From Nitrosomonas sp. (GTDB lineage: Bacteria; Pseudomonadota; Gammaproteobacteria; Burkholderiales; Nitrosomonadaceae): a stretch of DNA of 64,000 nt. The notes below the pieces were generated by a model, which did no database searches, was not told where the DNA came from, and saw nothing but the letters and a program-made list of their open reading frames with translations. The translations under genes were made by a program, and so were the position numbers. Position 1 is the stretch's first letter, and each line of letters begins with the position of its first letter. Positions 45,811-56,787 of this stretch are shown piece after piece. The stretch lies in the NCBI GenBank assembly GCA_016721865.1, contig JADKHF010000001.1, forward strand, positions 30,355 through 94,354. The letters are read 5' to 3'.

Positions 45811-45954
45811 CAGGCTGTTGAAAAACTATCTGTATTGCCGCTGCGGTTTTAAAAACAGACTCAAGATGCTAATTTATCAAGCATAAACTGCGATTTTCCG
45901 CCTGTTTTTGCCTTGCATCGGCTACCTCGGAAACGTTTTTCAACGGTCTGCCAG
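45811..45954. repeat. MITE-like element, family E
   Basis: The left end GCAGGCTGTTGAAAAAC (from 45810) and the complement of the right end (GCAGACCGTTGAAAAAC) match at 15 of 17 bases. It is about 145 bases, non-coding, and fills the gap between the RNase gene and the TonB-like gene. A single related end occurs at about 11891. No target duplication is obvious. Confidence 0.75.
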
Positions 45955-46007
45955 GCAACAAGCATGCACTTGTCACATGATTCATCATAAATCTGGAGAT
46001 TGGCTTC

Positions 46008-47864
46008 TTATACATCGTGTTTTTGGATGAATTCTGCGTGCAAGCTGCGCTCCAGCAGATCTATTTCAGATAATTTAAGTTTGACGTAAGTGCTAGGCGC
46101 CATTTCTGGTAGTGAGGGTACTCGTGTGAGGAATGGAATATGATCCAATTTCACTAAATTTTCTTTAATGACCTGTGCGTTAATGATTTGAATTTTTTCC
46201 TGCAATAACCAGCGCAAACACCAGTAACGTTCCATTGCACGCTGGAATTCGCTATAAATCCCATAGGCTGTTTCAAAGTCTCGTATCGCGATTAGAAGAC
46301 TGTTGTTCTCCTTGCTATAGTGTGGCGGTTCCGCGCGCAGCATGGCAATGATTTGCCGCTGATTAATCAGGTCAACATAACGCCTCATGGGGGAACTGCT
46401 CCAGGCATACTGCGAGACACCCAGTCCCTGGTGAGGAGCAGGTGAGGTGCTCATTTTCACCTTGCCGTTGGCTTGACTGCGAAAGATGCCGGTAATACCT
46501 GCAGCGGTCAATTGTTTTCCCCACTCCGTATTGACATAAATCATCAGCTCAGATACGACTTTATCAATGGGTGATCCGCGTCGACGTTCACTAATTGTGA
46601 TGGAGTCATTTTTGATTTCGAAACTATAATCAATTTTGTCATTATTAGTATCACTGGCTTTGCCGCGTTGGTTTTCCATCTTGCAGGAAAATTTCCACAA
46701 AAGACTCAATTCCTTGCTGAAGGGGTGTTCAAAATTTCCTTTGCTTAATGTGGCTTCGTTGAAATACTGCTCCAGTGAATTGTGACGTAGATTTGCTGCA
46801 ATTTTTATTTTCTCAATCCGGCTTTCTGTCCCTATGACTGTAAAATCATCTGATACATCAAGATACAAGGAGAGTGCAGGGCACAAACGGTTTTCTGCCA
46901 ATGTGAAATGATTAATGGTTACATCCGGCAGCATGGTGATTTTGTTTCCAGGCAGATAAACCGTCGATAGGCGCGATGAAGCGACTTTATCAAGCGCTGA
47001 CTCGGGGTCGATTCCCAATGCTGGCGCTGCAATATGTATGCCGATGCGAAAACTGCCAAATGCTAATGGTGTAACAGAAAAGGCATCATCAATTTCTGTC
47101 GTTGTAGCATCATCCATACTGAATGCAACGACATCTGCGATGGGTAGATCGGAAAAATCGCTAAGTGTTGGATGCGGCTCAAGTTCATCAAACCCGACGC
47201 CTTCAGGGAAATGTTCCGAGATAAACTGATTAAAATGGTAATCGTGTGAGGACGGAATGGCGCCACACTTTTCCATCAGTTTTGCGACGGTGAGTTTTTT
47301 TTCTGTACAGACTGATTCGAGGGCTTTCCACTCAATCGAGTTTTTATCAGGCCTGTAGAGTAAATTAGGGATGTGCGGTTTAAATTCCTCTGGCAGCTTA
47401 GAGTGATTTAATTGTTCAACATAACATGCTTGTTGCGCTGCTTGCAGGCGTTTTCTTTCCTGACCGGCTAAAGCCGCTTTAAGTGCATCCGGTGGCGCTG
47501 CTTTGTAGCGTCCGTGCCCTTTTTTATAGAAATACATTGGCGCATTCTGAAGCAGCAGCAAAGTAGCAGCAGCTTCAATCGGACTGGGTGTATGGCCAAA
47601 GTAATCGGCTGCAAGGGTATCGCTGGCAAATTCAGTATCCTGTGTGCAACATTCCCAGAGAAAATCCGGATCCAATTCGTCGGCTACTTTTTGTACATGA
47701 TTCATGAACTCGGATAAAGGAGGCGCATCAAACCGGAATAGCACTGACGTTGCTTTGATCTTTGAACGCTTGCCATGCACAGCCTCTATTTGTAACGAGG
47801 TATTGTTGTCAGCCAGTATGGCGCCTACCTTAAAGGTTCCAGCTTCTTCGAAAAAAACATTCAT
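46008..47864 (-). CDS. RNB-domain (RNase II family) exoribonuclease
   Basis: The 618-residue protein contains an RNB catalytic domain. VVAFSMDDATTTEIDDAFSV carries the metal-binding aspartates, and later SPAPHQGLGVSQYAWSSSPM RRYVDL is the conserved C-terminal part of the domain. It degrades single-stranded RNA from the 3' end. The N-terminal region (about 1-200) is divergent from classical RNase II. The gene is intact, starting MNVFFEEAGTFKVGAI. Confidence 0.88.
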   Translation of the reverse strand: MNVFFEEAGTFKVGAILADNNTSLQIEAVHGKRSKIKATSVLFRFDAPPLSEFMNHVQKVADELDPDFLWECCTQDTEFASDTLAADYFGHTPSPIEAAATLLLLQNAPMYFYKKGHGRYKAAPPDALKAALAGQERKRLQAAQQACYVEQLNHSKLPEEFKPHIPNLLYRPDKNSIEWKALESVCTEKKLTVAKLMEKCGAIPSSHDYHFNQFISEHFPEGVGFDELEPHPTLSDFSDLPIADVVAFSMDDATTTEIDDAFSVTPLAFGSFRIGIHIAAPALGIDPESALDKVASSRLSTVYLPGNKITMLPDVTINHFTLAENRLCPALSLYLDVSDDFTVIGTESRIEKIKIAANLRHNSLEQYFNEATLSKGNFEHPFSKELSLLWKFSCKMENQRGKASDTNNDKIDYSFEIKNDSITISERRRGSPIDKVVSELMIYVNTEWGKQLTAAGITGIFRSQANGKVKMSTSPAPHQGLGVSQYAWSSSPMRRYVDLINQRQIIAMLRAEPPHYSKENNSLLIAIRDFETAYGIYSEFQRAMERYWCLRWLLQEKIQIINAQVIKENLVKLDHIPFLTRVPSLPEMAPSTYVKLKLSEIDLLERSLHAEFIQKHDV

Positions 47865-48132
47865 GAGGTTGTTTTTATAAAATTACGGTCGGAAAGTCAG
47901 AACAGGACTGCATCGGGAGAGATTGAGCTATCATCGGAAAATTAAAGGTTTTGACATATAATCTTTGTAATGTATAAACCTGATCAACAATTCTGCATTA
48001 TATACGAGTCGATTGCTAAAAATAAAAAGCAGAAGGCAATTGTTGGCAAAAATAGTGCCAGCATTCTTCAAGGAACCGCCGGAACTGTTGACAGGGCCTC
48101 AGAATGCTGCGGGTAAATTAAAAGAGGAAATT

Positions 48133-49826
48133 ATGGGATTTATTCGTGTTGTTTTATTTTTTGCGATTGTATTTCTGTTTTTCGTTGCGTGTACCCCTAT
48201 AAAAATCCCTTCTAATCCGGATTTGCCGGTAGCTCTCAAACATTGGTCAGACAAAACCGGTGTGCCGTTGCTGGCTGATCTGGGCGGGTACAGTCATACC
48301 GTGACAACGCAGAATCCAGCAGCGCAGCGATATTTTGATCAAGGATTGGTGATGAGCTTTGCATTTAATCACGGCGAATCAATACGTTCATTTCATGCAG
48401 CCCAGATGTTCGATGGGAATTGCGCAATGTGTTACTGGGGCGAAGCTTTGGCGCTGGGCCCAAATATCAATGTGACAAGCAATGGACAAGTTGTCATGGA
48501 TGAGGAAGCGCATAATCAAGCATACAAGGCGATTCAGAAAGCGATCAGCTTGAAAGCTCAAGCGAGTGTAAGAGAACGTGATTATATTGATGCATTGGCT
48601 GTGCGCTATAGCAGCGATGCTTCAAAATCCAGAAGTGATTTGGATATGGCCTATATGCATGCGATGCTTAAGCTTTTCCGGAAATATCCTGAAGATGATG
48701 ATGTGGCTGCATTGTTAGCAGAATCTGTGATGAATACCATGCCTTGGGATTATTGGGTGAATCCGGAGACACCCAAAGCTTTGATGGTCGAGGTAATTGA
48801 TGCATTAGAGACGGTATTGCAACGCTCGCCACGGCATCCACTGGCCCTTCATTTGTACATTCATGCCGTTGAGGCATCGTCAAAGCCTGAACGTGCCGAA
48901 CGTGCTGCGGATACCTTGCGTGATCTAATACCTGGCGCAGGCCATTTGGTGCATATGCCTTCGCACATATACTGGCGTGTTGGACGGTATAACGATGCAG
49001 TGGAAGCGAATTTCAAAGCGGCAGCCATTGATGAGGCGTATATCGCTGCTTGTCATGTGCAGAGCTATTATGCGGCGGCATATTATCCACATAATCTACA
49101 TTTTCTATGGGCGGCATATAGTATGGAAGGCCGTAGCCAGGCAGCTATTGAAACAGCGCAGAAAGTCGCTGCAAGTGTTTCGGATGAAATGATCGTAAAA
49201 ATTTCCCGGCTGTTGAGTTTTTTAAAACAATACCCTTGCTTTCGCTCATTAATTTTGGACAGTGGAGCGATGTGCTGATGCAACCGCCTCCAGCAGATCA
49301 TATGGAGTTTTCGCATGGAATCTGGCGCTATGCTCGTGCAATAGCCAATACCAGGCTGGGTGATTTCGATGCTGCTCGTGCAGAATATTCTATGCTTGCG
49401 ACTCTGCGCAAGACTGCCAATTTAGCTTTGCTAGACGCGCAAGACTATCCGGCAACTTTGCTATTACAAATCGCAGATAAGCTGGTTGAAGGTGAAATTT
49501 TTATGGCGCGAAGAGATTTTGCGAAAGCTATTGCTTCTTTTAAAGAAGCTGTTTTGATACAGAATCAATTGCCATACACAGAACCACCTTACTGGTATTA
49601 CCCGACGCAGCTTTCATTAGGTAAAGCTTTATTAGAAGCGGGCGATTATGCTCAGGCGGAAATGGTGTATCTCGATAATCTCAAGCATTATCCGAGGAAT
49701 GGGTGGGCTTTGTATGGCTTGAAACAAAGCTTGCAAGCGCAGGATAAAGATTTTAGTGAGATACAGAGTGAGTTTGACAGGGCATGGCAAAATGCGGATG
49801 TTAGTTTGACTGCATCAAGGTTCTGA
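48133..49826 (+). CDS. Tetratricopeptide-repeat lipoprotein, one frameshift
   Basis: The start at 48133 has AGAGGAAATT before it and gives a lipoprotein signal (MGFIRVVLFFAIVFLFFVAC, cysteine after FFVA). The protein contains YFDQGLVMSFAFNHGESIRS, AMCYWGEALALGPNINV and HLVHMPSHIYWRVGRYNDAV, then TPR-like repeats. This combination is seen in a family of TPR proteins in many Proteobacteria. The first frame ends at 49278; the second, from about 49236, continues LLSLINFGQWSDVLMQPPPA to 49826, so one base change near 49230 breaks it. About 560 residues when joined. Function unknown; likely envelope-located. Confidence 0.82.
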
Positions 49827-49883
49827 AAAAGTGAGTTTGATTGGAGGTTTCTGAATGTGGTTTCTTAAGCTTTTGTCCGTGAT

Positions 49884-50348
49884 TTAATCGTTTTTGTGTT
49901 TTTTTAGAAATAACTGGATGGTTTTTTTTAGCTCGGAATCAGGCAATGTTATGGCTAACTGACTTAAACAATCTTTTCCGGTTTTACTCAATTTTAATTT
50001 TTCTTTTGCATATCCTTTATCCGCAAGTGTTTTAGTGCTTTTTCCAAAGCTAGGTGCTTGCACCAAAATTTGAATTGAAGTAACTTTCCATCCTAGCTCC
50101 TGTAGCTTGAGCAGCACCGATGGTGAAATTTGCTTAAGTTTTGAAGCTATGGCCCCATTCTCGGCCATTATGGTTATCCTGCCATTCGAAGTTCGACTCA
50201 GGGTGCAGTGCTGCGCCAATTGTGCTGGAACTAGTTTAGAGAATATTAATTGATCTGCATATAATTGATGAGCTAAAGTGAATAAGTTTTCATATTCAGG
50301 CGTCTTGCCAAGAAGATTAAGATAAGAATTAACTTTATAAGAGGTCAT
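49884..50348 (-). CDS. dciA: DciA (DUF721) helicase-loading protein
   Basis: The 154-residue protein has the DUF721/DciA pattern: YADQLIFSKLVPAQLAQHCT followed by ITIMAENGAIASKLKQISPS and ALQ-type helix LLKLQELGWKVTSIQIL. DciA loads the replicative helicase DnaB in most bacteria lacking DnaC. The dciA / M23 / secA neighbourhood is typical of Betaproteobacteria. It is divergent from the M23 gene with only 35 bases between. Confidence 0.82.
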   Translation of the reverse strand: MTSYKVNSYLNLLGKTPEYENLFTLAHQLYADQLIFSKLVPAQLAQHCTLSRTSNGRITIMAENGAIASKLKQISPSVLLKLQELGWKVTSIQILVQAPSFGKSTKTLADKGYAKEKLKLSKTGKDCLSQLAITLPDSELKKTIQLFLKKHKND

Positions 50349-50383
50349 GTGGTTATTTAAAAAATATCCAATGAATAAAAAAT

Positions 50384-51301
50384 ATGAATATTATTTTTAT
50401 TTCTGATAAATCAGAACGAGCGAGAAAAATTACATTAACAAGGCTACACATTACATTATTAATAAGCGCTTTTCTATTCATTATCGTAACATTAGCACTG
50501 AGTTTAAACTTTGTTTCACTGCGCTACGCTGATCGGATCGATGCGCCAGTTTTAAGAGCGGTATTAGTCAATCCTCAAGAGGAAAGGCATCAGAAAATTC
50601 AAACGCATTTGCAAGATAATTTAAATATCATGGCCATTAAGTTGGGACAAATGCAGGCGCAATTATTACGCTTAGACGCCCTGGGTGAACGTTTGGCAGA
50701 ATCTTCTGGCATTAAGTCGAGAGATCTTTTATTTAATGAAGTACCGGGGCAGGGCGGCGCACGAACTGATCATTCATCTGAAGAATTAACCTTTACGGAA
50801 TTTAATCATAAGCTCCAGGAATTATCGAATATGTTGGATGAAAGGACAGATAAACTGGGCGCATTAGATTCTTTATTGCGTCATGACAGACTGGCAAAAT
50901 ATGTTCTGCCATCTGAGATGCCAATTGAAACAGATTGGTATTCATCTGGTTATGGATATCGGATTGATCCATTTACGGGGAAGAAAGCGTTTCACGAAGG
51001 CGTGGATTTTTCTGCTGAGATAGGTACGGCGATAAAAGCAGCAGCCGGTGGTGTAGTGGTCTATTCAGATCGACACGCTGAATATGGTAATATGATCGAG
51101 ATTGATCATGGAGATGATTTGGTGAGTCGTTATGCGCACGCGTCGAAACGTTTTGTGGAACTGGGGCAAGTCGTATTGCCAGGGCAGAAAATAGCCGAAG
51201 TAGGCAATACGGGACGTTCTACAGGACCGCATTTGCATTTCGAGATCAGACATAGAGACAAACCGCTTAATCCATCCAGATTTTTAAAAAAACTGAGCTA
51301 A
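50384..51301 (+). CDS. M23-family metallopeptidase with coiled coil and membrane anchor
   Basis: The 305-residue protein has an N-terminal membrane helix (about 25-47), a coiled-coil region (about 70-165), and a C-terminal LytM domain with SGYGYRIDPFTGKKAFHEGV D (first zinc ligands) and TGPHLHFEIRH (HxH). It is a periplasmic peptidoglycan endopeptidase or an activator of amidases. Location just ahead of secA is conserved in Betaproteobacteria. Confidence 0.9.
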   Translation: MNIIFISDKSERARKITLTRLHITLLISAFLFIIVTLALSLNFVSLRYADRIDAPVLRAVLVNPQEERHQKIQTHLQDNLNIMAIKLGQMQAQLLRLDALGERLAESSGIKSRDLLFNEVPGQGGARTDHSSEELTFTEFNHKLQELSNMLDERTDKLGALDSLLRHDRLAKYVLPSEMPIETDWYSSGYGYRIDPFTGKKAFHEGVDFSAEIGTAIKAAAGGVVVYSDRHAEYGNMIEIDHGDDLVSRYAHASKRFVELGQVVLPGQKIAEVGNTGRSTGPHLHFEIRHRDKPLNPSRFLKKLS

Positions 51302-51489
51302 ACCGAATTTAAGGAACTGCTGATTATTCATGCATGAATCTTGTTTGTTGAGTATTCTTCACTTCATAGTTGTTGTCCATCTTAAACATAGTGTAGCTTT
51401 TGGCGGTGCGTTTTGTTTTATTCTAAGTGAATTTAATCCGCCCAATAAATGGTTTAAATTTAATCCATAATTCATTAAAGTATTTTTGT

Positions 51490-51520
51490 GGGTGAGGTAA
51501 AATCTCACCCTTTGTTTTTT
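51490..51520 (+). terminator. Rho-independent terminator
   Basis: GGGTGAG, a seven-base loop, CTCACCC and then TTTGTTTTTT make a canonical intrinsic terminator. It lies 188 bases after the M23 gene and just before secA, so it ends the M23 transcript. The preceding 51302-51489 stretch contains no gene. Confidence 0.85.
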
Positions 51521-51555
51521 AAACTAATTGTTTAAATAGAATTTCTAGAGACCTT

Positions 51556-53941
51556 ATGCTAAGCAATCTACTTAAAAAGATTTTTGGAAGCCGTAATGAC
51601 CGGATGGTGAAGCAGTATTCTCAAACCGTGCGAATTATTAACGAAAAGGAAGCAGCCATCGCGGGTTTGTCGGATATTGAATTGCGCGCCAAAACAGACG
51701 AGTTCAAGCAGCGTATCGATAATGGGGAATCATTGGATGCGTTATTGCCAGAAGCATTTGCGGTAGTGCGTGAAGTGGGTAAACGGGTTCTGGAAATGCG
51801 CCATTTTGATGTGCAGCTCATCGGCGGCATGGTATTGCATGAGGGTAAGATAGCTGAGATGCGCACTGGTGAAGGTAAAACACTCATGGCAACTTTGCCC
51901 GCATATCTGAATGCATTGGCAGGTAAAGGTGTTCATGTCGTCACTGTGAATGATTATTTGGCAAAGCGTGATGCTGATTGGATGGGGAAAATTTATCAGT
52001 TTCTCGGAATGAGCGTGGGTGTGATTTATGCGCAAATGCCGCATAGTGATAAGCAGGCTGCCTATGCTGCAGATATTACCTATGGCACGAATAACGAGTA
52101 TGGCTTTGATTATTTGCGTGACAATATGGTGACTCATGCTTACGAACGTGTGCAACGCTTGCTCAATTTTGCAATTGTTGATGAAGTGGACTCGATCCTG
52201 ATTGATGAAGCACGCACGCCATTGATTATTTCGGGGCAAGCTGAAGGCGATACAGAAATATATGTGCGTATTAACGCCCTGATTCCTAAGTTGACGCGCC
52301 AGGAAACAGAAGATAGCCCAGGCGACTATAGTGTGGATGAAAAAACTCACCAGGTTACTCTCAGCGAGGCTGGCTTTGAACATTCAGAGCGACTGTTGGC
52401 AACAGCTGGGTTGCTGAAGGAAGGAACCAGTCTTTATGATCCAGCTAATATCAATTTGATTCATCATTTGAATGCAGGTTTACGTGCACATAACTTATAT
52501 TTTCTCGATCAGAATTATGTCGTGCAGAATGGTGAGGTAATTATCGTTGATGAATTTACCGGTCGCCTCATGGCAGGCCGCCGCTGGTCTGATGGCTTGC
52601 ATCAGGCAGTGGAGGCGAAAGAAGGTGTTGCAATTCAGAAAGAGAATCAGACGCTCGCTTCAATAACTTTCCAGAATTATTTTCGCATGTATCAGAAATT
52701 ATCCGGAATGACCGGTACTGCTGATACCGAAGCGGCTGAATTCCAGCAAATCTACGGATTGGAGACTGTTATCATTCCGACGCATCGCCCAATGATTCGT
52801 GATGATCGTATGGACCAGGTGTTTCGTACGGCGAAAGAAAAAAATGAAGCAATGGTTTTGAGTAAAGGCGGTTTGCACATTATTGGTACTGAGCGACATG
52901 AGTCTCGTCGAGTGGATAATCAGTTGCGTGGACGTTCAGGCAGGCAAGGGGATCCAGGATCCAGTCGTTTTTATCTTTCACTTGAGGATCCTTTGCTGCG
53001 TATATTTGCGTCAGACCGTGTTGCCAATATTATGACGCGCCTCAAAATGCCCGAAGGAGAAGCTATTGAACATCCATGGGTTACTCGTGCTATTGAAAAT
53101 GCTCAGCGTAAGGTAGAAGCGAGAAATTTTGATATGCGCAAGCAGCTACTTGAATTTGATGATGTGGCTAATGATCAACGTAATGTGATTTATCAACAGC
53201 GCAATGGATTGCTGGAAGAAGATCATGATATTTCAGAAACAATCACAGCAATACGTGAAAATGTTTTAAGTAATTTATTCAGCTTATATATTCCACCTCA
53301 AAGTGTTGAAGAGCAATGGGATGTGCAGGGATTGGAAAAAGCGCTTGCAGCGGAATATCAGTTGCACTTTCCTTTGCAGAAATGGCTTGAGCAAGAGCCG
53401 GAGTTACATGAAGAGAACTTGTTTGAACGTATTATTGATCTTGCAAATGAACAATATCAAACGAAAGTCGAGAAGGTGGGCGCTGAGATTATGCATCACT
53501 ATGAGCGTGCTGTAATGCTGCAAAGTTTGGATTCGCATTGGCGGGAACATCTGGCGGCATTGGATCATTTGCGCCAAGGTATACACTTGCGTGGTTATGC
53601 GCAGAAGAATCCAAAGCAGGAATATAAACGCGAAGCTTTTGAGCTTTTTACCAATATGCTCGAGGCGATCAAAAACGAAGTCTCAAAAATACTTTTAACT
53701 GTGCAAATAAAAAGTGAGCAGCAGGTTGAGGCCGTGGCCGAATCACTACGATCGCCAGATAATATTCAATTTCATCATGATTCCTATAAGGAAACGCTGG
53801 TTGAGGATACAGAGTATGAGAGAGCTCAAGAAGAGAAAACACAACCTTTCGTACGCCAAAATGAAAAAAGTTGGCCGTAACCAATTGTGTCCTTGTGGTT
53901 CTGGTAAAAAATATAAGCAATGCCATGGAAAGGTTAAATAG
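51556..53941 (+). CDS. secA: Protein translocase ATPase SecA, with an internal in-frame gap and a frameshift near the end
   Basis: SecA drives export through SecYEG. Present are the N-terminal lipid-binding region, Walker A MRTGEGKTLMATLP, Walker B VDEVDSILIDEARTPLI, and QLRGRSGRQGD. Between FRTAKEKNEA and MVLSKGGLHIIGTERHESRR (near 52845) about 115 codons usual for SecA are missing in frame, including the segment with NMAGRGTD. Near 53867 an extra A in an A run creates an early stop; corrected, the gene ends with the zinc motif NQLCPCGSGKKYKQCHGKVK at 53941. SecA is essential, so the internal gap is probably an assembly or consensus error. Confidence 0.92.
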
Positions 53942-54031
53942 TTACTCTAGAAAACAACCTGTCATGAGCGTGTCATGCTGGTTTGCTCTATGGAGATACG
54001 TTTAAGTTTTCTATAATCCTTAATTGGAGTA

Positions 54032-54040
54032 TGGTATACT
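54032..54040 (+). promoter_or_regulatory. Possible extended -10 promoter for petABC
   Basis: TGGTATACT is an extended -10 element about 120 bases before petA. The region at -35 (TATAAT) is not a good match. Prediction only. Confidence 0.35.
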
Positions 54041-54159
54041 GCGCCCTTTTTTGGGGTTTAAAGATTATAAATTTGATCGTGATAGTGACGGGAAGTAGAT
54101 TAAATTTGCCTTTTTATTAATAGCCTTACATGAAAACATTACTGATGGAATAGTTGAAT

Positions 54160-54768
54160 ATGGCAGATAGTTTTAGTATCAATGATGAAATGAGTGGCAG
54201 AAGAAAGTTCTTGGTCGCTGCAACTTCATTAGCTGGCGGTGTCGCAGGTGCTGCAATTGCAACGCCTTTTCTGTTAAGTATGATGCCGAGTGAACGAGCC
54301 AAAGCAGCTGGAGCGCCGGTAGAGGTGGATATATCAAAGCTTGAGCCTGGCATGCTTCTGATGGTCGAATGGCGCGGCAAAGTGGTATGGGTTTTGAATC
54401 GCACTACGGAAATGCTTGCGACGCTCGAGAAAGTAGAAGGTGATCTAGCCGACCCAAATTCAGAAAGGAAACAACAACCGGAATATGCTCGAAATCGTAC
54501 GCGATCAATCAAACCGGAAATTCTCGTTACTGAAGGCGTCTGTACACACTTAGGGTGTTCTCCTGTATTCAGGAAGGAGATTGCTCCTGCAGATCTAGGG
54601 CCAGATTGGTTAGGTGGATTTTTCTGTCCTTGTCATGGTTCAAAATTTGATTTGGCTGGTCGCGTGTATAAAAGTGTGCCGGCTCCAACTAATATGGTTG
54701 TTCCTCCTCATGTATATTTGAGCGATAGTCGTCTTTTAATTGGATCTGAAAGTGAGGGGGCAGCATAA
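54160..54768 (+). CDS. petA: Ubiquinol-cytochrome c reductase iron-sulfur (Rieske) subunit
   Basis: The protein starts MADSFSINDEMSGRRKFLVA and has a twin-arginine (RRKFL) membrane anchor and a C-terminal Rieske domain. EGVCTHLGCSPVF and FFCPCHGSKFD supply the Cys-His pairs for the 2Fe-2S cluster. It takes electrons from ubiquinol in the cytochrome bc1 complex. petB starts immediately after the stop codon. Confidence 0.95.
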   Translation: MADSFSINDEMSGRRKFLVAATSLAGGVAGAAIATPFLLSMMPSERAKAAGAPVEVDISKLEPGMLLMVEWRGKVVWVLNRTTEMLATLEKVEGDLADPNSERKQQPEYARNRTRSIKPEILVTEGVCTHLGCSPVFRKEIAPADLGPDWLGGFFCPCHGSKFDLAGRVYKSVPAPTNMVVPPHVYLSDSRLLIGSESEGAA

Positions 54769-56016
54769 ATGAGTAACCTATTTAATTCAATGATAGGATG
54801 GATCGATAAACGATTTCCATTAACATCGAACTGGAAAGCGCATCTTTCCGAATATTATGCGCCAAAGAACTTTAATTTCTGGTATTTCTTTGGCTCGCTA
54901 GCCCTGCTGGTGTTGGTTAATCAGCTACTTACCGGAATTTTCCTGACTATGAATTACAAGCCAGATGCAAGTTTGGCTTTTTCTTCGGTAGAGTACATTA
55001 TGCGTGATGTGGATTATGGCTGGTTAATCCGCTATATGCATTCCACAGGCGCATCCATGTTTTTTGTCGTGGTTTATCTGCATATGTTTCGTGGAATGAT
55101 GTATGGCTCTTACCGGAAGCCGCGGGAGCTTTTGTGGCTGATTGGTATGATTATATTTTTTGTACTGATGAGCTTAGCATTTACCGGATATATTCTGCCT
55201 TGGGGGCAAATGTCTTACTGGGGTGCGCAAGTGATTGTGAGTATGTTTGGAGCAATTCCAACTATTGGAGAATCTCTCCAGCAATGGGTGCTGGGTGATT
55301 TTACACTTTCAGATGCTGCGCTAAATCGTTTCTTTGCTTATCATGTCGTAACATTACCCTTAATACTTTTAATTTTGGTTTTTGCGCATATTCTGGCGCT
55401 ACATGAAGTTGGATCAAATAATCCAGATGGCATTGAGATAAAACAAAATAAAAATCCCAAAACAGGAATTCCAGTAGATGGAATACCATTTCATCCTTAT
55501 TACACTGTAAAGGATATTGTCGGTGTCGTGGTGTTTTTGATAGTATTTTGTGGAATTATTTTCTTTGCTCCGGAAATGGGCGGATATTTCCTGGAATACA
55601 ATAATTTTATTCCTGCTAACACATTGCAGACGCCGGATCATATAGCGCCGGTCTGGTATTTCACGCCTTACTACTCGATGCTGAGAGCAGTAACTGTTAA
55701 TTTTCTCTGGATAGATGCAAAACTATGGGGTGTGATATTGATGGCGGGTTCGGTGATTATCTTCTGTTTCTTGCCTTGGTTGGATAGAAGTCCAGCTAAA
55801 TCAATACGCTATAAAGGCTTATATTTTAAGACAGCCTTGACACTTTTTGTAATCAGTTTTTTTGTATTGGGTTGGCTAGGAACAAAATCTCCAACTCCTT
55901 TATATACTTTATTAGCGCAAATCTTTACGGTTATCTATTTTGCTTTCTTTATTTTAATGCCATGGTATAGCAAGATAGATAAAACAAAACCTGAGCCAAA
56001 AAGAGTAAAAGAGTAA
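54769..56016 (+). CDS. petB: Cytochrome b of the bc1 complex
   Basis: The 415-residue membrane protein has eight helices. Heme ligands appear as MHSTGASMFFVVVYLHMFRG and YHVVTLPLILLILVFAHILA. The ubiquinol-oxidation motif reads PVWY (DHIAPVWYFTPYYSML), as in many Betaproteobacteria, instead of PEWY. It carries the Q-cycle in respiration from ubiquinol. petC follows three bases later. Confidence 0.95.
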   Translation: MSNLFNSMIGWIDKRFPLTSNWKAHLSEYYAPKNFNFWYFFGSLALLVLVNQLLTGIFLTMNYKPDASLAFSSVEYIMRDVDYGWLIRYMHSTGASMFFVVVYLHMFRGMMYGSYRKPRELLWLIGMIIFFVLMSLAFTGYILPWGQMSYWGAQVIVSMFGAIPTIGESLQQWVLGDFTLSDAALNRFFAYHVVTLPLILLILVFAHILALHEVGSNNPDGIEIKQNKNPKTGIPVDGIPFHPYYTVKDIVGVVVFLIVFCGIIFFAPEMGGYFLEYNNFIPANTLQTPDHIAPVWYFTPYYSMLRAVTVNFLWIDAKLWGVILMAGSVIIFCFLPWLDRSPAKSIRYKGLYFKTALTLFVISFFVLGWLGTKSPTPLYTLLAQIFTVIYFAFFILMPWYSKIDKTKPEPKRVKE

Positions 56017-56019
56017 AAA

Positions 56020-56743
56020 ATGAAGAAAATAACAATTGTTATATTTATCTTGTGTATGGCTCCATTTAGTGACTTGTTCGCTGCTGAGTCTGGTATGGCA
56101 TTAGATAGTGCCCCTATTGATACAACTGACAATGCTTCGTTACAGCGTGGCGCAGAGAGTTTTGTAAATTATTGTAACTTGTCATGGTGCAAGTTTTATG
56201 CGCTATAACCGTCATCGTGATATCGGTTTCAATAATGAAGAAATTCTTAATAAGCTCGTTTTTACAGGTCAGAAAGTTGGCGATCTGATGCAATCAGCAA
56301 TGCGGAAAAAGGAAGCTGAGAAATGGTTTGGTGTTGTGCCGCCTGACTTATCTGTGATAGCTCGTTCACGAGGAGCAGATTGGTTATATACTTATTTGCG
56401 AGCGTTTTATCGTGACGACTCTACTGTGACTGGATGGAACAATCTCGTTTTTGATCGAGCAGCAATGCCTCACGTGTTATATAAATTACAGGGTGAGCAG
56501 AGATTAGTTGTTAAAACGAGTGATAAAGGGGAGCAAAAATCCTTGCTGCTTGATAAACAAGGAGAAATGAACAAGGCAGAGTTTGATAAATTTGTTGGCG
56601 ACCTGGTTAACTATCTGGTTTATTTAGGCGAGCCACACGCTAATACTCGTAAGGAATTAGGTATTATAGTCATGGCTTTTCTTTTAGGTATGTTGATTTT
56701 ATCCTACGCATTAAAAAGAGAATATTGGAAAGATATTCATTGA
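56020..56743 (+). CDS. petC: Cytochrome c1, frameshifted at its heme-binding motif
   Basis: The N-terminal part has a signal peptide (MKKITIVIFILCMAPFSDLFA) and RGAESFVNYC. At this point (about 56168-56190) the expected CxxCH heme motif appears as NYCNLSW in frame, whereas the other frame reads TCHGASFMRYNRHRDIGFNN. Adding two bases restores CLTCH. Downstream the gene is intact, with DLSVIARSRGADWLYTYLRA, MPHVLY and a C-terminal membrane anchor (FLLGMLILSYALKR). The product receives electrons from the Rieske protein. Since heme attachment needs this motif, a sequencing error is suspected. Confidence 0.88.
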
Positions 56744-56787
56744 CATCAAACTGAGTATATTGTGAAGAAGTTTGGGAATTAGAAGTT

